DNA from: RYN-230 sp963717125
Lineage (GTDB): Bacteria > Actinomycetota > Actinomycetes > Streptosporangiales > Streptosporangiaceae
Assembly: GCA_963717125.1 (NCBI GenBank)
Contig: CAVQVG010000008.1
Location: 186,001 to 250,000 of the forward strand
Length of the DNA stretch: 64,000 nt
Reading direction: 5' to 3'
This document shows positions 1 through 9,428 of this stretch, one piece after another. Every line of letters begins with the position of its first letter. The first letter of the stretch is position 1. A model generated the notes under the pieces. The model worked only from the letters and a program-made list of their open reading frames with translations, ran no database searches and had not been told where the DNA came from. The position numbers and the translations under genes were made by a program.

Positions 1-1508
1 CCGTTGGAGGTCGTGTTATCCAGTTGCGGCACCACCGAGCTGGTGCTGTCGCCGGTGTTGGTGCGCAGCAGGCCGGGCTGGCCGCTGTGGCTCAGCGCCG
101 AGGCCGGCACCGGGGTGCCGGTCATGTCATCGCCCACCGCGTACGACACGTGCGCGGCCGGGTCGCCGTGCAGCATCTGCTGCAGCACCTGGTAGGTGCC
201 GGTCTGCCTAGACACGAAGCCGGCCGCGTTCTCCCCGGCCTGGCCCACCGCGATGGTCTGGCCCGCGCCCGGGCCGATGAGGGCCAGGTGGCTGAGGTCG
301 GCGCCCGGCAGCGGCAGCGCGCCATCGTCGTTCTTCAGCAAGGTAGCGGCGTCCTGGGCGGTCTGCTGGACGACCTGCTCGTCGGCGTTGACCGGCTCCG
401 GGGTGACGTTGTGCTTGGAGTGGCCGGTCAGCAGGCCGAACCGGTCCATCTCATACAGGATGTGCCAGACCGCCGCATTGACCGTGGCCATGCTGACGGT
501 GCCCGCGCTGATCGCGGCCTGCAGCGCGCTGGCCGCGAAATAGGTGGGCAGCACGCCGAAGAACCCGGTGCCCGGCATCTCCATGTCCAGGCCGTCGTTG
601 ATGAAGCTGGTCGCGTGGTTCGCGCCCCAGTCCGAGGTGATGAACCCCTTGAAGCCCAGCTCACCGCGCAGGATCCCGGTCAGGGTCTGCGAGTTGCCGC
701 AGGAGTACGGGCCCGGCGTCCCGCCGGCCGACGGGGTGGACGCGACCACCGAGACGGTGTTGTAGGAGCACATGATCGACGCGACCCCGGCGTCGATGGC
801 GTCGGCGAACGGCTGTAGGTAGATCTCGTGCAGCGTCTGCTCGTCCAGCACCACGTTGTTGCCGCCGTCGTAGGCGATGAAGTGCTTGACCATCGCCATC
901 GTGCCCTGGCTCTGGATGCCGGAAATCTCCGCCGCCCCGGTCTGCCCGGTCAGCAGCGGGTCCTCGCCGAACGTGTTGAACGCCCGGCTCCAGATCGGGT
1001 CCCGGTCGATGTTGACGAACGGCTCCAGCACCACGTCCACGCCCAGCGCCCGCGCGTCCCGGCCGATCACCACGCCGTTTTCGTAGGCATCCCGCTGGCT
1101 GAACGTGGCCGCCACGCCCATGGTCCCGGTCATCCCGGTCAACGGCTGCTTGCTCGCCACCCCAGGTGGCCCGTCGGCCAGCCGCAGCGACGGGATACCG
1201 AGCCGGGGGATACCTGGCAGGTAACCGGCGGTGAACTGGTTGGTCGCCGCCGCCTCCTGCGACCCTTCCAGCAGGGTCAGCTTCTCATTCAGCGTCATCT
1301 CGCTGAGCAGCGTGTCCACCCGCCGGTCCCCGGCCACCGCGGGCACCAGCGCCTGCCTCGCCGCCAGGGCCGAACCCGGCCGTAATGTGGCGCCGGCCGA
1401 GGCCAGCGCCGCCGTCGAGCCCGCCCAGCCCAGGCTCACGACCATGACCAGCGCCACTGCCATCCGCGCGGCGATGCGCCGCGCTGTCCCGCGTGCTGTC
1501 TTGCCCAT
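1..1508 (-). CDS. Glycoside hydrolase family 3 enzyme, secreted, C-terminus cut by window edge
   Basis: About 502 codons are visible with no stop before the window edge. The N-terminus has a basic stretch and a hydrophobic core (ARMAVALVMVVSLGWAG), a typical Sec signal. The GH3 N-terminal barrel follows, with LADGPPGV, the FNTFGEDPLL motif and MVKHFIAYDG. GFITSDWGANH places the expected catalytic nucleophile Asp at about residue 293. The second alpha/beta domain begins near AATLLKNDDGALPL. GH3 enzymes are beta-glucosidases, xylosidases or related exo-glycosidases, so extracellular sugar release is likely but the substrate is not readable. The ATG at 1508 is chosen because it precedes the signal peptide. 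The acid/base loop lies mostly outside the window. Confidence 0.9.
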   Translation of the reverse strand, partial: MGKTARGTARRIAARMAVALVMVVSLGWAGSTAALASAGATLRPGSALAARQALVPAVAGDRRVDTLLSEMTLNEKLTLLEGSQEAAATNQFTAGYLPGIPRLGIPSLRLADGPPGVASKQPLTGMTGTMGVAATFSQRDAYENGVVIGRDARALGVDVVLEPFVNIDRDPIWSRAFNTFGEDPLLTGQTGAAEISGIQSQGTMAMVKHFIAYDGGNNVVLDEQTLHEIYLQPFADAIDAGVASIMCSYNTVSVVASTPSAGGTPGPYSCGNSQTLTGILRGELGFKGFITSDWGANHATSFINDGLDMEMPGTGFFGVLPTYFAASALQAAISAGTVSMATVNAAVWHILYEMDRFGLLTGHSKHNVTPEPVNADEQVVQQTAQDAATLLKNDDGALPLPGADLSHLALIGPGAGQTIAVGQAGENAAGFVSRQTGTYQVLQQMLHGDPAAHVSYAVGDDMTGTPVPASALSHSGQPGLLRTNTGDSTSSVVPQLDNTTSN

Positions 1509-1658
1509 GGCCCACCTCGTTGTATTCCGGACAAATAGCCGTCATCTGTGACATAGCTACATGCCGGACGCTACGCCGGGATGAGCTGCGGGCCACGAGG
1601 GCGGTGGAGAAAAAACCATAAATATTGGCCCGCGATAAAACCATTTCCAAGCGCGTGT

Positions 1659-2633
1659 TTAGTACGCGGGCACGCCATTTCCGCCGGCCAGGAGGTCGTG
1701 CAGGATTCCGGCCGTGGCCGCCGGCGGCTCGGCCATGGTGGCCAGCCGGTTGAGGGCGCCCCAGTAGCCCAGCGTCTCGGCCGGCCTGGTCAGGTAGTCG
1801 GCCGCGCCGAGCTGTTCCAGGCAGACCACGTCGCCGAGGCCCTCGTGCGGGAAACGCAGCAGGGTGATCGGGGCGCCGGCCAGCGCGATGCCCGCGCTGA
1901 GCGGCATGACCTGGATGCTGACATTTTCCATCTGGATGGCCTGGGTCAGGTACTCGAGCTGGGCCCGCAGCACGGTCGCGCCGCCGACCGGGCGGCGCAG
2001 CGCGGCTTCGTCGATCACCGCCCAGACCTTGGGCGGCTCCGGCCGGTGCAGGATCTGCTGCCGCCGGGTGACCAGGCCGGCGCGCGGCCAGACGCTGGCG
2101 TCGTCCCCATCACCCGCGGCGATCCGGTGCACCGCCTGCGCGTAGCTGGGGGTGTGCAGCAGGGCCGGGATGAACTGGACGTCGTAGGTGCGGATCAGGC
2201 TGGCCGACGGTTCCAGGCTGAGGTAGGTCTCCAGCGAGCCCGGCACCGCGTCCCGGAACGGGCGCCACCATGCTGGCGCGCTGGCCTGGGTGGCCATGTC
2301 CAGCAGCTGGTTCCGCCCGGATTCGTCGCGGACGCCGTACATGTCCAGCAGGTCACCTACGTCGCGGAGCTTGCAGCGGACCCGGCCCATCTCCAGGCGG
2401 CTGATCTTCGAAGCCGACGCCCGGATCGCGTAGGCGGCGTCCTCTCGCGAGATCCCGGCTGACTCGCGTAAGTCGCGCAGCCGCGCGCCCAGCAGCATCC
2501 GGGACGCCGCCGCGCCGGCCTCCTCCTGCTCGGCATCGGCATCGGCATCGGCATCGGCCGTCGGCGTTTCCAGCTTGGCATCTCGCTGCACCATCACGTC
2601 TAGCTTCACTCCATCCCGGCCGGCCGCGGCCAC
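1659..2633 (-). CDS. XRE-family regulator with DUF5753 (Scr1-type)
   Basis: An N-terminal helix-turn-helix (LGARLRDLRESAGISREDAA, then SKISRLEMGR) is followed by a long C-terminal region typical of DUF5753 (TYDVQFIPALLHTPSYAQAV; MPLSAGIALAGAPITLLRF). This is a large actinobacterial family of DNA-binding regulators, often encoded beside small DUF397 or DUF574 proteins. It lies 8 bp downstream of a DUF574 methyltransferase on the same strand, so the two are probably co-transcribed. The N-terminal tail carries an ADADADADA run encoded by a 6-bp repeat (gcatcg) near 2538-2566. The start is uncertain: GTG at 2633, or ATG at 2594 just after a GGAG-like site. The ligand is unknown. Confidence 0.85.
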   Translation of the reverse strand: MAAAGRDGVKLDVMVQRDAKLETPTADADADADAEQEEAGAAASRMLLGARLRDLRESAGISREDAAYAIRASASKISRLEMGRVRCKLRDVGDLLDMYGVRDESGRNQLLDMATQASAPAWWRPFRDAVPGSLETYLSLEPSASLIRTYDVQFIPALLHTPSYAQAVHRIAAGDGDDASVWPRAGLVTRRQQILHRPEPPKVWAVIDEAALRRPVGGATVLRAQLEYLTQAIQMENVSIQVMPLSAGIALAGAPITLLRFPHEGLGDVVCLEQLGAADYLTRPAETLGYWGALNRLATMAEPPAATAGILHDLLAGGNGVPAY

Positions 2634-2641
2634 CCGCGTCG

Positions 2642-3466
2642 TTACGTCTTGCGGGCCACGCCGCCGAACGTGTCCACGTGCGTGGGCGGCCCAAACGGGC
2701 TCGGGTCGGGGCGCCAGCGTGATACCGGCAGTACCCCGGGCTCGAGCAGGTCCAGCCCGTCGAAGAACCCGCTGATCTGTTCCGGGCTGCGCAGGACGTA
2801 CGGTATTGCGCCGGTTCCAGCGTACCGGCGGTGAGCTTCCTCGCGCGCCTTGTTCGTGTTCGCCCCATCGCTGAGCGTCAGATAGCTGCCGGGCGGGAAC
2901 GCGGCCATCAGTTCGCGCACGATCGACCGCGCCTGGTCATAGTCGGCTACGTGGCCCATGATGCCCAGCAACATCAGCGCGACCGGGCGGGAGAAGTCCA
3001 GCGTGCCCGCGGCCGCGGCCAGGATCGCGCCCGGGTCGCGGACGTCAGCGTCGAGATAGTCGCAGGCCCCCGCCGCCGTGCTGCTGAGCAGCGCACGGGC
3101 ATGGACGAGCACCAGCGGATCGTTGTCCACGTACACGATCCGGCACGCCGGGTGCACGCGCTGCGCCACCTCGTGCGTGTTGTCCACCGTGGGCAGGCCG
3201 GTCCCGATGTCCAGGAACTGCCGGACGTGCGCGTCGCCCGCCAGGTACCGGACCGCCCGGGCCAGGAAATAGCGCACCGCCCGTGCGACGTCGACGATTC
3301 CCGGGTACACCGTGATGAATTCCTGCCCGGCCTGCCGGTTGACCGGATAGTTGTCTTTGCCGCCCAGCCAGTAATTCCAGATCCGAGCCGAGTGCGGCAC
3401 AGCCGTATCGATGGTCGGGGGCGGGCTCGCGTCCGGTGCGCCGGAAGCAGAAGATTGGTCAGACAC
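2642..3466 (-). CDS. DUF574 family SAM-dependent methyltransferase
   Basis: The protein is 274 residues and matches the actinobacterial Methyltransf_19 (PF04672) pattern: the N-terminal signature SARIWNYWLGGKDNYPVNR, then a SAM-binding region FLDIGTGLPTVDNTHEVAQ and VYVDNDPLVLVHARALL, and the late motif LMLLGIMGHV. Family members are Rossmann-fold methyltransferases with no firmly established substrate. The gene precedes the XRE/DUF5753 gene with an 8-bp gap, a pairing repeated many times in actinomycete genomes. The 178-bp upstream region is shared with the divergent membrane protein gene. Confidence 0.88.
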   Translation of the reverse strand: MSDQSSASGAPDASPPPTIDTAVPHSARIWNYWLGGKDNYPVNRQAGQEFITVYPGIVDVARAVRYFLARAVRYLAGDAHVRQFLDIGTGLPTVDNTHEVAQRVHPACRIVYVDNDPLVLVHARALLSSTAAGACDYLDADVRDPGAILAAAAGTLDFSRPVALMLLGIMGHVADYDQARSIVRELMAAFPPGSYLTLSDGANTNKAREEAHRRYAGTGAIPYVLRSPEQISGFFDGLDLLEPGVLPVSRWRPDPSPFGPPTHVDTFGGVARKT

Positions 3467-3647
3467 CTGCGCGGCACCTCCTGTCCAGGCTCCCCACCGG
3501 ACAACTTAGTGCAGCGCGGCGATTACCCGATCGGTTGCCCGGCGGTGGTCACCGCGGGGTGCCGCGACCGCAGCTGGGTCCGGCGATGAGTATCGGCCGC
3601 CCGGACCGTCTCCAAGGCGTGAGGGGATCTACCGCTGAGGAGACGTG

Positions 3648-4226
3648 ATGTACGGGGTGATTGCGGTGAGCCTGGGGCTGGCCGCCGCGGCTATGTTCGG
3701 CGGGGCGTCGGTGCTGGAGGAGCGCAGCACCAAGCAGGTGCCGGAGCGCTCGGCGCTGTCCCCGCGGCTGCTGGTCGACCTCACGGTGCGCCCGCTGTGG
3801 CTGGCGCTGGGCTGTGGCGCGGACTTCGGGGTGAACGCGCTGCTGCTGAAGATCGTGCCCAGCACGCTGCCGGCCGGCTTCGCCGACCCGGCGCGGCAAT
3901 GGCCGCTGTTCCTCATGGTCATCGTCACCCCGGTTGGCTTCCTGCTAAACCAGAACGCGTTCCAGGCGGGCACCCTGATCGCTCCGGTGCTGGCGGTCAT
4001 CACCACCGCCGACCCGCTGGTGTCCATGGCGGCCGGTGCCGCCTTCCTGCACGAGCAGATCGCCGTCACCCCGCCGGCCCTGGCCGCCGAAGGCTTCGCG
4101 CTGGCCGTCACGATCGGCGGGATCATCGCGCTGGCGCACCGCGCCCCCGCAGGCCGCCGCCTGGCACCGCGGCGAATGCTGGCAGCTCAGCCCGGCGGCC
4201 TGACGGCTATCGTCAACAAATGCTGA
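3648..4226 (+). CDS. Half-size DMT/EamA-type membrane protein with internal deletion
   Basis: The 192-residue protein is hydrophobic, with about five membrane segments. It aligns end to end with the 306-residue DMT protein at 34655-35575: both have the N-terminal E(E/Q)RSTK and P-R-(L/I)-L-x-DL motifs and the C-terminal GPVGF/TPVGF-x-LNQ-(N/D)-AFQ-(A/S)-GT block. About 112 residues in the middle are absent, with the breakpoint at PLW-LAL matching RPLA-LAL of the paralogue. ATG 3648 is preferred to GTG 3645 because GAGGAG lies 5 nt upstream. The family covers metabolite exporters and NIPA-like Mg transporters. Whether the shortened copy still transports anything, perhaps as a dimer, is unknown. 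Confidence 0.8.
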   Translation: MYGVIAVSLGLAAAAMFGGASVLEERSTKQVPERSALSPRLLVDLTVRPLWLALGCGADFGVNALLLKIVPSTLPAGFADPARQWPLFLMVIVTPVGFLLNQNAFQAGTLIAPVLAVITTADPLVSMAAGAAFLHEQIAVTPPALAAEGFALAVTIGGIIALAHRAPAGRRLAPRRMLAAQPGGLTAIVNKC

Positions 4227-4235
4227 CGGGGATGG

Positions 4236-4874
4236 TTAGGTGGGGGCCGAGCCGGCTAGGTAGGTGACCCGGCGGGCAATGTTGACGGCGTGGTCGCCGA
4301 GCCGCTCGAAGCTCCGCGCCACCAGCGTCATCTCCATGGTCACCGGCAGCGTCATCCGCCCGGAGGCCAGCTCGGCGGTCAAGCTGACGTACAGCTCGTC
4401 CATCTCGTCATCGCGCTCGGTCAGCACCGCGGCCACCGATCGGTCGCGCTGGTACCAGGAGTCCGCGGCCTGGCGCCACATGCTGGAGGCCTGGTCGCCC
4501 ATCCGCTCGACCAGCCCACGGCTGCGCGGTGACATGTCCGCGCCGAGCACATGACTGCCCGCGCCGGCTATCTGCACGACCAGGTCGTGCGAGCGCTCGA
4601 GCTCGGGCACGATCCGCAGGACGGAAAGCAGGAAGCGCAGATCGGCGGCGGCCGGCGACTGCAACAGGATCAGCCGATTGGCCAGACCCTCGATCTCCAG
4701 GTAGAGCGCGTCGATAGCCTGCTCGCGTTCGGCCAGTACCTGGACTGCCTCCCGGCTAGCGGTCAGCAGGGCCTGGGTGGCGACCGGCAGGTCCTCGGCC
4801 ACCATGCCGAACAACTCGATGACTTTGGCTTCGATGGCTTCCAGTTCGCGGTCAAACTCTTCCCGCCCGGGCAC
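4236..4874 (-). CDS. phoU: PhoU-family phosphate regulator
   Basis: A 212-residue all-helical protein with the two PhoU three-helix repeats. The repeats are visible as MVAEDLPVATQALL...AIDALYLEIEGLANRLI and MGDQASSMWRQAADSW...DEMDELYVSL. The ending FERLGDHAVNIARRVTYL is the conserved (E)RxGDHxxNIA metal-binding signature. PhoU modulates the PstSCAB phosphate transporter and the PhoR kinase. No pst or pho genes are in the window, so this copy stands alone. It converges on the short DMT gene with a 9-bp gap. Confidence 0.93.
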   Translation of the reverse strand: MPGREEFDRELEAIEAKVIELFGMVAEDLPVATQALLTASREAVQVLAEREQAIDALYLEIEGLANRLILLQSPAAADLRFLLSVLRIVPELERSHDLVVQIAGAGSHVLGADMSPRSRGLVERMGDQASSMWRQAADSWYQRDRSVAAVLTERDDEMDELYVSLTAELASGRMTLPVTMEMTLVARSFERLGDHAVNIARRVTYLAGSAPT

Positions 4875-5064
4875 GGGCCAGAGCCTATCGGTTAGGGCTC
4901 CAGCAAGCCAATGCGTTCCGCGGCATTCGCCCCTTCCGGCCGCCGGTCACGTCCGGGTGCGGCGGTAAGCGCGACCGCGCAGGCTGGGTTCAGGGCTAGG
5001 CCGTGCGCACCGGGTGCTGGCAAGGTAGGCGGAAGATCTGCCGCGTCCGCGTCGGGAGCTTGCC

Positions 5065-7343
5065 ATGGACGAGATCGATGAGACGGAGCTCATCGGCGCG
5101 CTCAAGACCGGCAGTGTTGTCCATGGGGTGGCGAACGGCGCGCAGCGCACCGTGCCCGCCGCGCTGCTCCGCCAGTGCTGCCATGAGTTGCGCGATCAGG
5201 TGGATCCCGGGGGGATGCGGCTGAGCCAGGTCGTGGTGACCGGCTGCCTGGACCTGGCCGGGCTGACCGTGCCGTTTCCGCTCGGCTTCGACGGCTGCGA
5301 ATTCGACGCGGCGCCGGTGGTGACGGGCGCCCGGCTGTACGAGCTGTCGATGACCGGGTGCCCACGGCTGCCGGGCCTGTTCGGCAACGGGCTCAGCGTG
5401 CGCCGCGATCTGGACCTGTCCCGGTCCCGGGTCACCGGGGCGCTGTGGACCACCGCGAGCACGTCACGGTCCGCGGCCGTGTGGCTGTGCGAAGCCGACA
5501 TCGGCGGCCGCCTGCTCTGCGCCGGCACCGTGCTCGACGGTCAGGGTTACCGGGCGCTTCAGGCGGACCGGATCCACGTGGGCGGCGCCGTCCGGCTGAT
5601 CCAGGGATTCAGGTCCGCGGGCGAAGTCAGGTTCCTCGGTGCCCGGATAGATGGCTCGCTGGATTTCGCGGCCGCGCACATCGAGTCGGCTGACGGGCCG
5701 CTCTCGACCTCGAGGGCGCGGCCATTGGCGGGAGCGTGTTCCTGATCGACGACCTGGCCGGGCGGAAGCCGGAGATCCTGGGGCGGCTCACCATGGCCAG
5801 CGCTCAGCTGGCCGGCCGGTTCATCATCCGCAACGCCGTCATCCTGGCCGATGCGGGCACCCAGACCGGCAGTAACTACGAGCGGCCGACCTCGGCGGGC
5901 ACCGCGCTGGATGCGCCCCGGCTGTCGGTCGGGGCCGAGATGGTGCTGGCCGGACGGTGCGAAGTGACCGGCCGCGTCGACATGTCGATGAGCGACGTGA
6001 GCAGCGTGTCCATCGGCCCGGACTGCATCCTGCGCGCGCCTGGCCGCACCGCGCTGGACCTGACCAACGCCCAGATCCGCGCCCTGCTCAGGCTGGATCA
6101 ACGGGCCGCGGTAGAAGGCACGATCCGGATGGCCGGTGCCGTTATCCGCGGCCGGCTCGCGCTGCACGGCGAGCTGAGCCGCCCGGAGCACGAGTCGCTA
6201 GTCGGCGGCGACGCGATGACCGTTGACGGCGACGTTTACCTCGACGGTCTCCGAACCGACGGTGGCTCGGTCTCCTTGGCCGGGGCCCGGCTCGGCTCCC
6301 TCAGCGCCAGGGGCGCGCGGTTGCACAATCCCGGTGGCTGCTCGCTCCGGCTCAGCCAGGCTCTGGTCAAAGGACCGGTCCGGCTGATCAGCGGATTCAG
6401 CTCGACCGGCCTCGTCGCCCTGAACCGGACGACCGTAGAGGGCCGGCTGCACTTCACGAACGGCTCGTTCCGCTGTCCCCAGCCATCACCGGTGAACGAA
6501 GCGGGGCACGCGATCGAGGCGATTTCCGCGACCGTGCGGGGCAGCATCGACCTGGGCTGGGAGACGGTCTCGCCGAGCGTGGACTTCACCGACGTGACCA
6601 CCACGTCGCTGGCCGACGACCCGGCCACCTGGCCGGAACGCTTCATCATCGCTGGCATGACGTACGAGCGCTTCGAACGACCCCAGGGCGCCGGGCCCGG
6701 GCGGGTATGGGACCAGGCCGCGCGGTGCGACTGGCTGCGCCGCCAGACCGAGTTCGACTCGGGTCCCTACGAGCAGGCGGCCCGGGTGTTCCGGCAGCAC
6801 GGTTACACAGGGGAAGCCGAGCAGATTCTGATCGCCCAGCGCAAGCATGCCCGCCAGGTCAGCTGGTCCCATGCCGCGTGGCCACGGCGGGTCCTGGACG
6901 CGATCTACGCCACCATCGGCTACGGCTACCGCCCAGCGCGGGTGCTCTGGCTGCTCGCCCTGCTGCTCGCGCTCGTCACCATCTCGCTGGAACTGCCCGG
7001 CAACCGGGCCGCGCTACGGGCCAGCAACGGCAACGGGGAGGTCTACGCCACCAGTGGGCTGCTCACCCCGTCCAGCCACGGCCGATCGGGCACGGCAGCC
7101 CCGGGCGGCGTAACGCGTGATCGCTGCGGTGACGGGCAAGTACGCTGCTTCAACCCCGTCCTGTACGCGATCGACACGGTCATCCCGCTGATCTCCCTCG
7201 ATCAGCGGGCCACCTGGTACGCGGACCCGGACGTGCCCAACGGGGAGTTCATGCTCTGGTGGCTCAACCTGGCCACGCTCCTCGGCTGGGTGCTCTCCTC
7301 CATCTTTGTGCTGTCGCTCGCCCGGCTGTCCCGGAGCCCGTGA
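5065..7343 (+). pseudogene. Membrane-associated polymer-like repeat protein, frameshifted
   Basis: Two adjoining frames make one ~760-residue protein: 5065-5745 (N-terminal part) and a second frame entered near 5700 and closing at 7343. Inserting one base near 5699 joins ADGP to ALDLEGAAIGGSVFL and restores the frame. The body is a series of short beta repeats (for example VGGAVRLIQGFRSAGEVRFLG and VKGPVRLISGFSSTGLVALN), as in bactofilin/pentapeptide-like proteins. The C-terminus has two membrane helices (VLWLLALLLALVTISL and NLATLLGWVLSSIFVLSL). Streptomyces homologues are loosely annotated as membrane-associated oxidoreductases, but no redox motif is visible. GGGAG lies 6 nt before ATG 5065. 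A sequencing error is as likely as real loss. Confidence 0.7.
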
Positions 7344-7398
7344 CCCGGCGGATCGTCTCCGGCCATGCCGCACCGTAGACGTGTCTTAGGCTCGCGGT

Positions 7399-8838
7399 AT
7401 GGTGAGTTCCCTGCCGCGCAGCACGCCAGCGGATCAGCGGGTGGACCCGAGCGCGATCCTCCGCTTCCTCGATGCCCTGGACGACCAGCCCGGGATCGAG
7501 ATGCACAGCCTCATGGTGGTGCGCAACGGGCACGTGGTGGCCGAGGGCTGGTGGGCGCCGTACAGCGCCGGGCGGCCGCAACTGCTGTACTCGCTCAGCA
7601 AGAGCTTCACCTCCACCGCGGCGGCGTTCGCGCAGGCCGAGGGCCTGCTCGACCTGGACGACACGGTGATCTCGCACTTCGCCGAGTTCGACGCCGACAT
7701 CACCGACCCGCGCAGCCGGGCGGTGAAGCTGCGGCACGTCGCCGCGATGGCCAGCGGCCATACCCGGGACATGCTGTTCGAGGCGGTCAGCCGCGACCGC
7801 AGCGAGCCGATTCGCGGGTTCCTGCTCAGTCCGCCCGACCGGGAGCCGGGCACGGTCTTCGCCTACAGCCAGCCGTGCACGTACGCGCTGGCCAGCATCA
7901 TTCAGCGCAACGCGGGGATGCCGCTCACCCAGTACCTGCGGCCCCGGCTGTTCGACCCGCTCGGCATCGGGCATGTCGGCTGGCACACCTTCCCGCCCGG
8001 GCGCGAGCAGGGCTTCAGCGGGCTGCACGCGCGCACCGAGGACATCGCCAAGCTCGGGCTGCTGTACCTGCAGCGCGGCCGCTGGCAGGGCGCCCAGCTG
8101 ATCCCGGAGGCATGGGTGGCCGAGGCGACGTCGATGCAGGTCAGCAACCCCGGCGGGGCCAGCTCGGACTGGGCCCAGGGCTACGGTTTCCAATTCTGGA
8201 TGTCCCGGCACGGTTACCGCGGCGACGGGGCCTTCGGGCAGTTCTGCGTGATCGTGCCCGAGCAGCAGACGGTGATCGTCACGACCGCCTACACGACCGA
8301 CATGCAGGCCGTGCTCGACGCCATGTGGACCTGCCTGCTGCCCGGCCTCGATGCCGCCGGGCCGGACGGTGGCCCGGCGCAAGACCAGCTCACCAACCGG
8401 CTGCGGCGGCTGACCCTGCCCGCCTGCCGCGCCGAACCAGCGCCGCCCAGCTGGGCCCCGTGGGCCAGCGCGCCGTTCGCCGTCGCCACCGGCGCGGCGA
8501 GCAGCCAGACGCAGCCCGCCCTCACCGCCGTCGGCGTGGCGCCGACCGACGCTGGCTGGCAGGTCAGCCTGGTCGAGGCGGATAACGCGCTGACCATTCC
8601 GGTCGGGGTGGGGACCTGGACGGTATCCGAGCCCGCCGATCGCCGCGGCGACACCATCCCGGTGGCCGCCTCCGGCGGCTGGCTGGACGGCGACACCCTG
8701 CGAGCCGAGATCATCTTCCTGGAAACCCCGCACCGGATGGACATCACCTGCGCCCTGCCTGGCCGCACCGCCGCGGCAGTATGGCGTCATCCCCCGCTCG
8801 TCCCGAGCAAGCTGCAGCACCTGCACTGCCCCCGCTAG
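7399..8838 (+). CDS. Serine hydrolase, beta-lactamase/PBP-like (class C fold)
   Basis: The 479-residue protein carries the SxxK catalytic motif as SLSK (Ser65, Lys68) in LLYSLSKSFTSTAAAFAQ. The second motif position reads YSQ (156-158) instead of YxN, and a late GAFGQF loop replaces KTG. This fits the beta-lactamase-related family (PF00144) of esterases, D-aminopeptidases and lactamase-like enzymes. No signal peptide is visible, so it is probably cytoplasmic and not a true beta-lactamase. The C-terminal ~110 residues form an extra beta-rich domain. It converges on the Lrp regulator with a 4-bp overlap. Confidence 0.88.
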   Translation: MVSSLPRSTPADQRVDPSAILRFLDALDDQPGIEMHSLMVVRNGHVVAEGWWAPYSAGRPQLLYSLSKSFTSTAAAFAQAEGLLDLDDTVISHFAEFDADITDPRSRAVKLRHVAAMASGHTRDMLFEAVSRDRSEPIRGFLLSPPDREPGTVFAYSQPCTYALASIIQRNAGMPLTQYLRPRLFDPLGIGHVGWHTFPPGREQGFSGLHARTEDIAKLGLLYLQRGRWQGAQLIPEAWVAEATSMQVSNPGGASSDWAQGYGFQFWMSRHGYRGDGAFGQFCVIVPEQQTVIVTTAYTTDMQAVLDAMWTCLLPGLDAAGPDGGPAQDQLTNRLRRLTLPACRAEPAPPSWAPWASAPFAVATGAASSQTQPALTAVGVAPTDAGWQVSLVEADNALTIPVGVGTWTVSEPADRRGDTIPVAASGGWLDGDTLRAEIIFLETPHRMDITCALPGRTAAAVWRHPPLVPSKLQHLHCPR

Positions 8839-9323
8839 GTGAGCTGGCGCCAGTGCTCCAGCGGCAGCGGGCCGCGGCTGAGGATCGTCCGGATCGCGAA
8901 CGTGCTCTGCGCCCCGACGATCGAGGGGATGGTCAGGAGCTGTCCCAGCAGTAGCTGCTCGTAGCTGGCCAGATCGGGCACGGCCGCCTCGACCAGGAAG
9001 TCGTTGCTCCCTGAGACCAGGTAGCAGGCGACGATCGCGGGAATGGCCAGCAGGGCCTGCTCGATCCGGGACGAGGTTTCCTGCGAGTGCCCCTCGACCT
9101 TGAGGCCGATGAAGACGGTCAGGCCGAGCCCGGCCCGCACCCGGCTGACCTCCGCGCGGTACCCGGCGATGATGCCGCTGGCCTCGAGCGCCTTGACCCG
9201 CCGCAGGCAGGCCGACGGCGACAGCGAGATGGCATCCGCGAGATCCACGTTGGCGATCCGGCCGTCGCGCTGGAGTCGGCCAACGATGGCACGATCCACT
9301 CTGTCTGCTTCATGCTCGGGCAT
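8835..9323 (-). CDS. Lrp/AsnC-family transcriptional regulator
   Basis: About 162 residues from ATG 9323; an in-frame ATG at 9386 would add 21. An N-terminal winged helix-turn-helix (VDRAIVGRLQRDGRIANVDLADAISLSPSACLRRVKALEASGII) precedes an AsnC/RAM ligand domain (VFIGLKVEGHSQETSSRIEQAL; CYLVSGSNDFLVEAAV). The family senses amino acids as multimers. It is divergent from an APC amino-acid permease whose start is 105 bp away, the usual Lrp-exporter arrangement, so control of the permease in response to an amino acid is the likely role. Confidence 0.92.
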   Translation of the reverse strand: MPEHEADRVDRAIVGRLQRDGRIANVDLADAISLSPSACLRRVKALEASGIIAGYRAEVSRVRAGLGLTVFIGLKVEGHSQETSSRIEQALLAIPAIVACYLVSGSNDFLVEAAVPDLASYEQLLLGQLLTIPSIVGAQSTFAIRTILSRGPLPLEHWRQLT

Positions 9324-9428
9324 GCTGTGCAGCCTACTGGCTAGATCGCACAACTGCGTTGCGCCAACTAGCGCTGGAGGCGTCATATTTGCTATCGCGT
9401 GCGGCCGTATTTCGGCCAGGCTGGAGCC

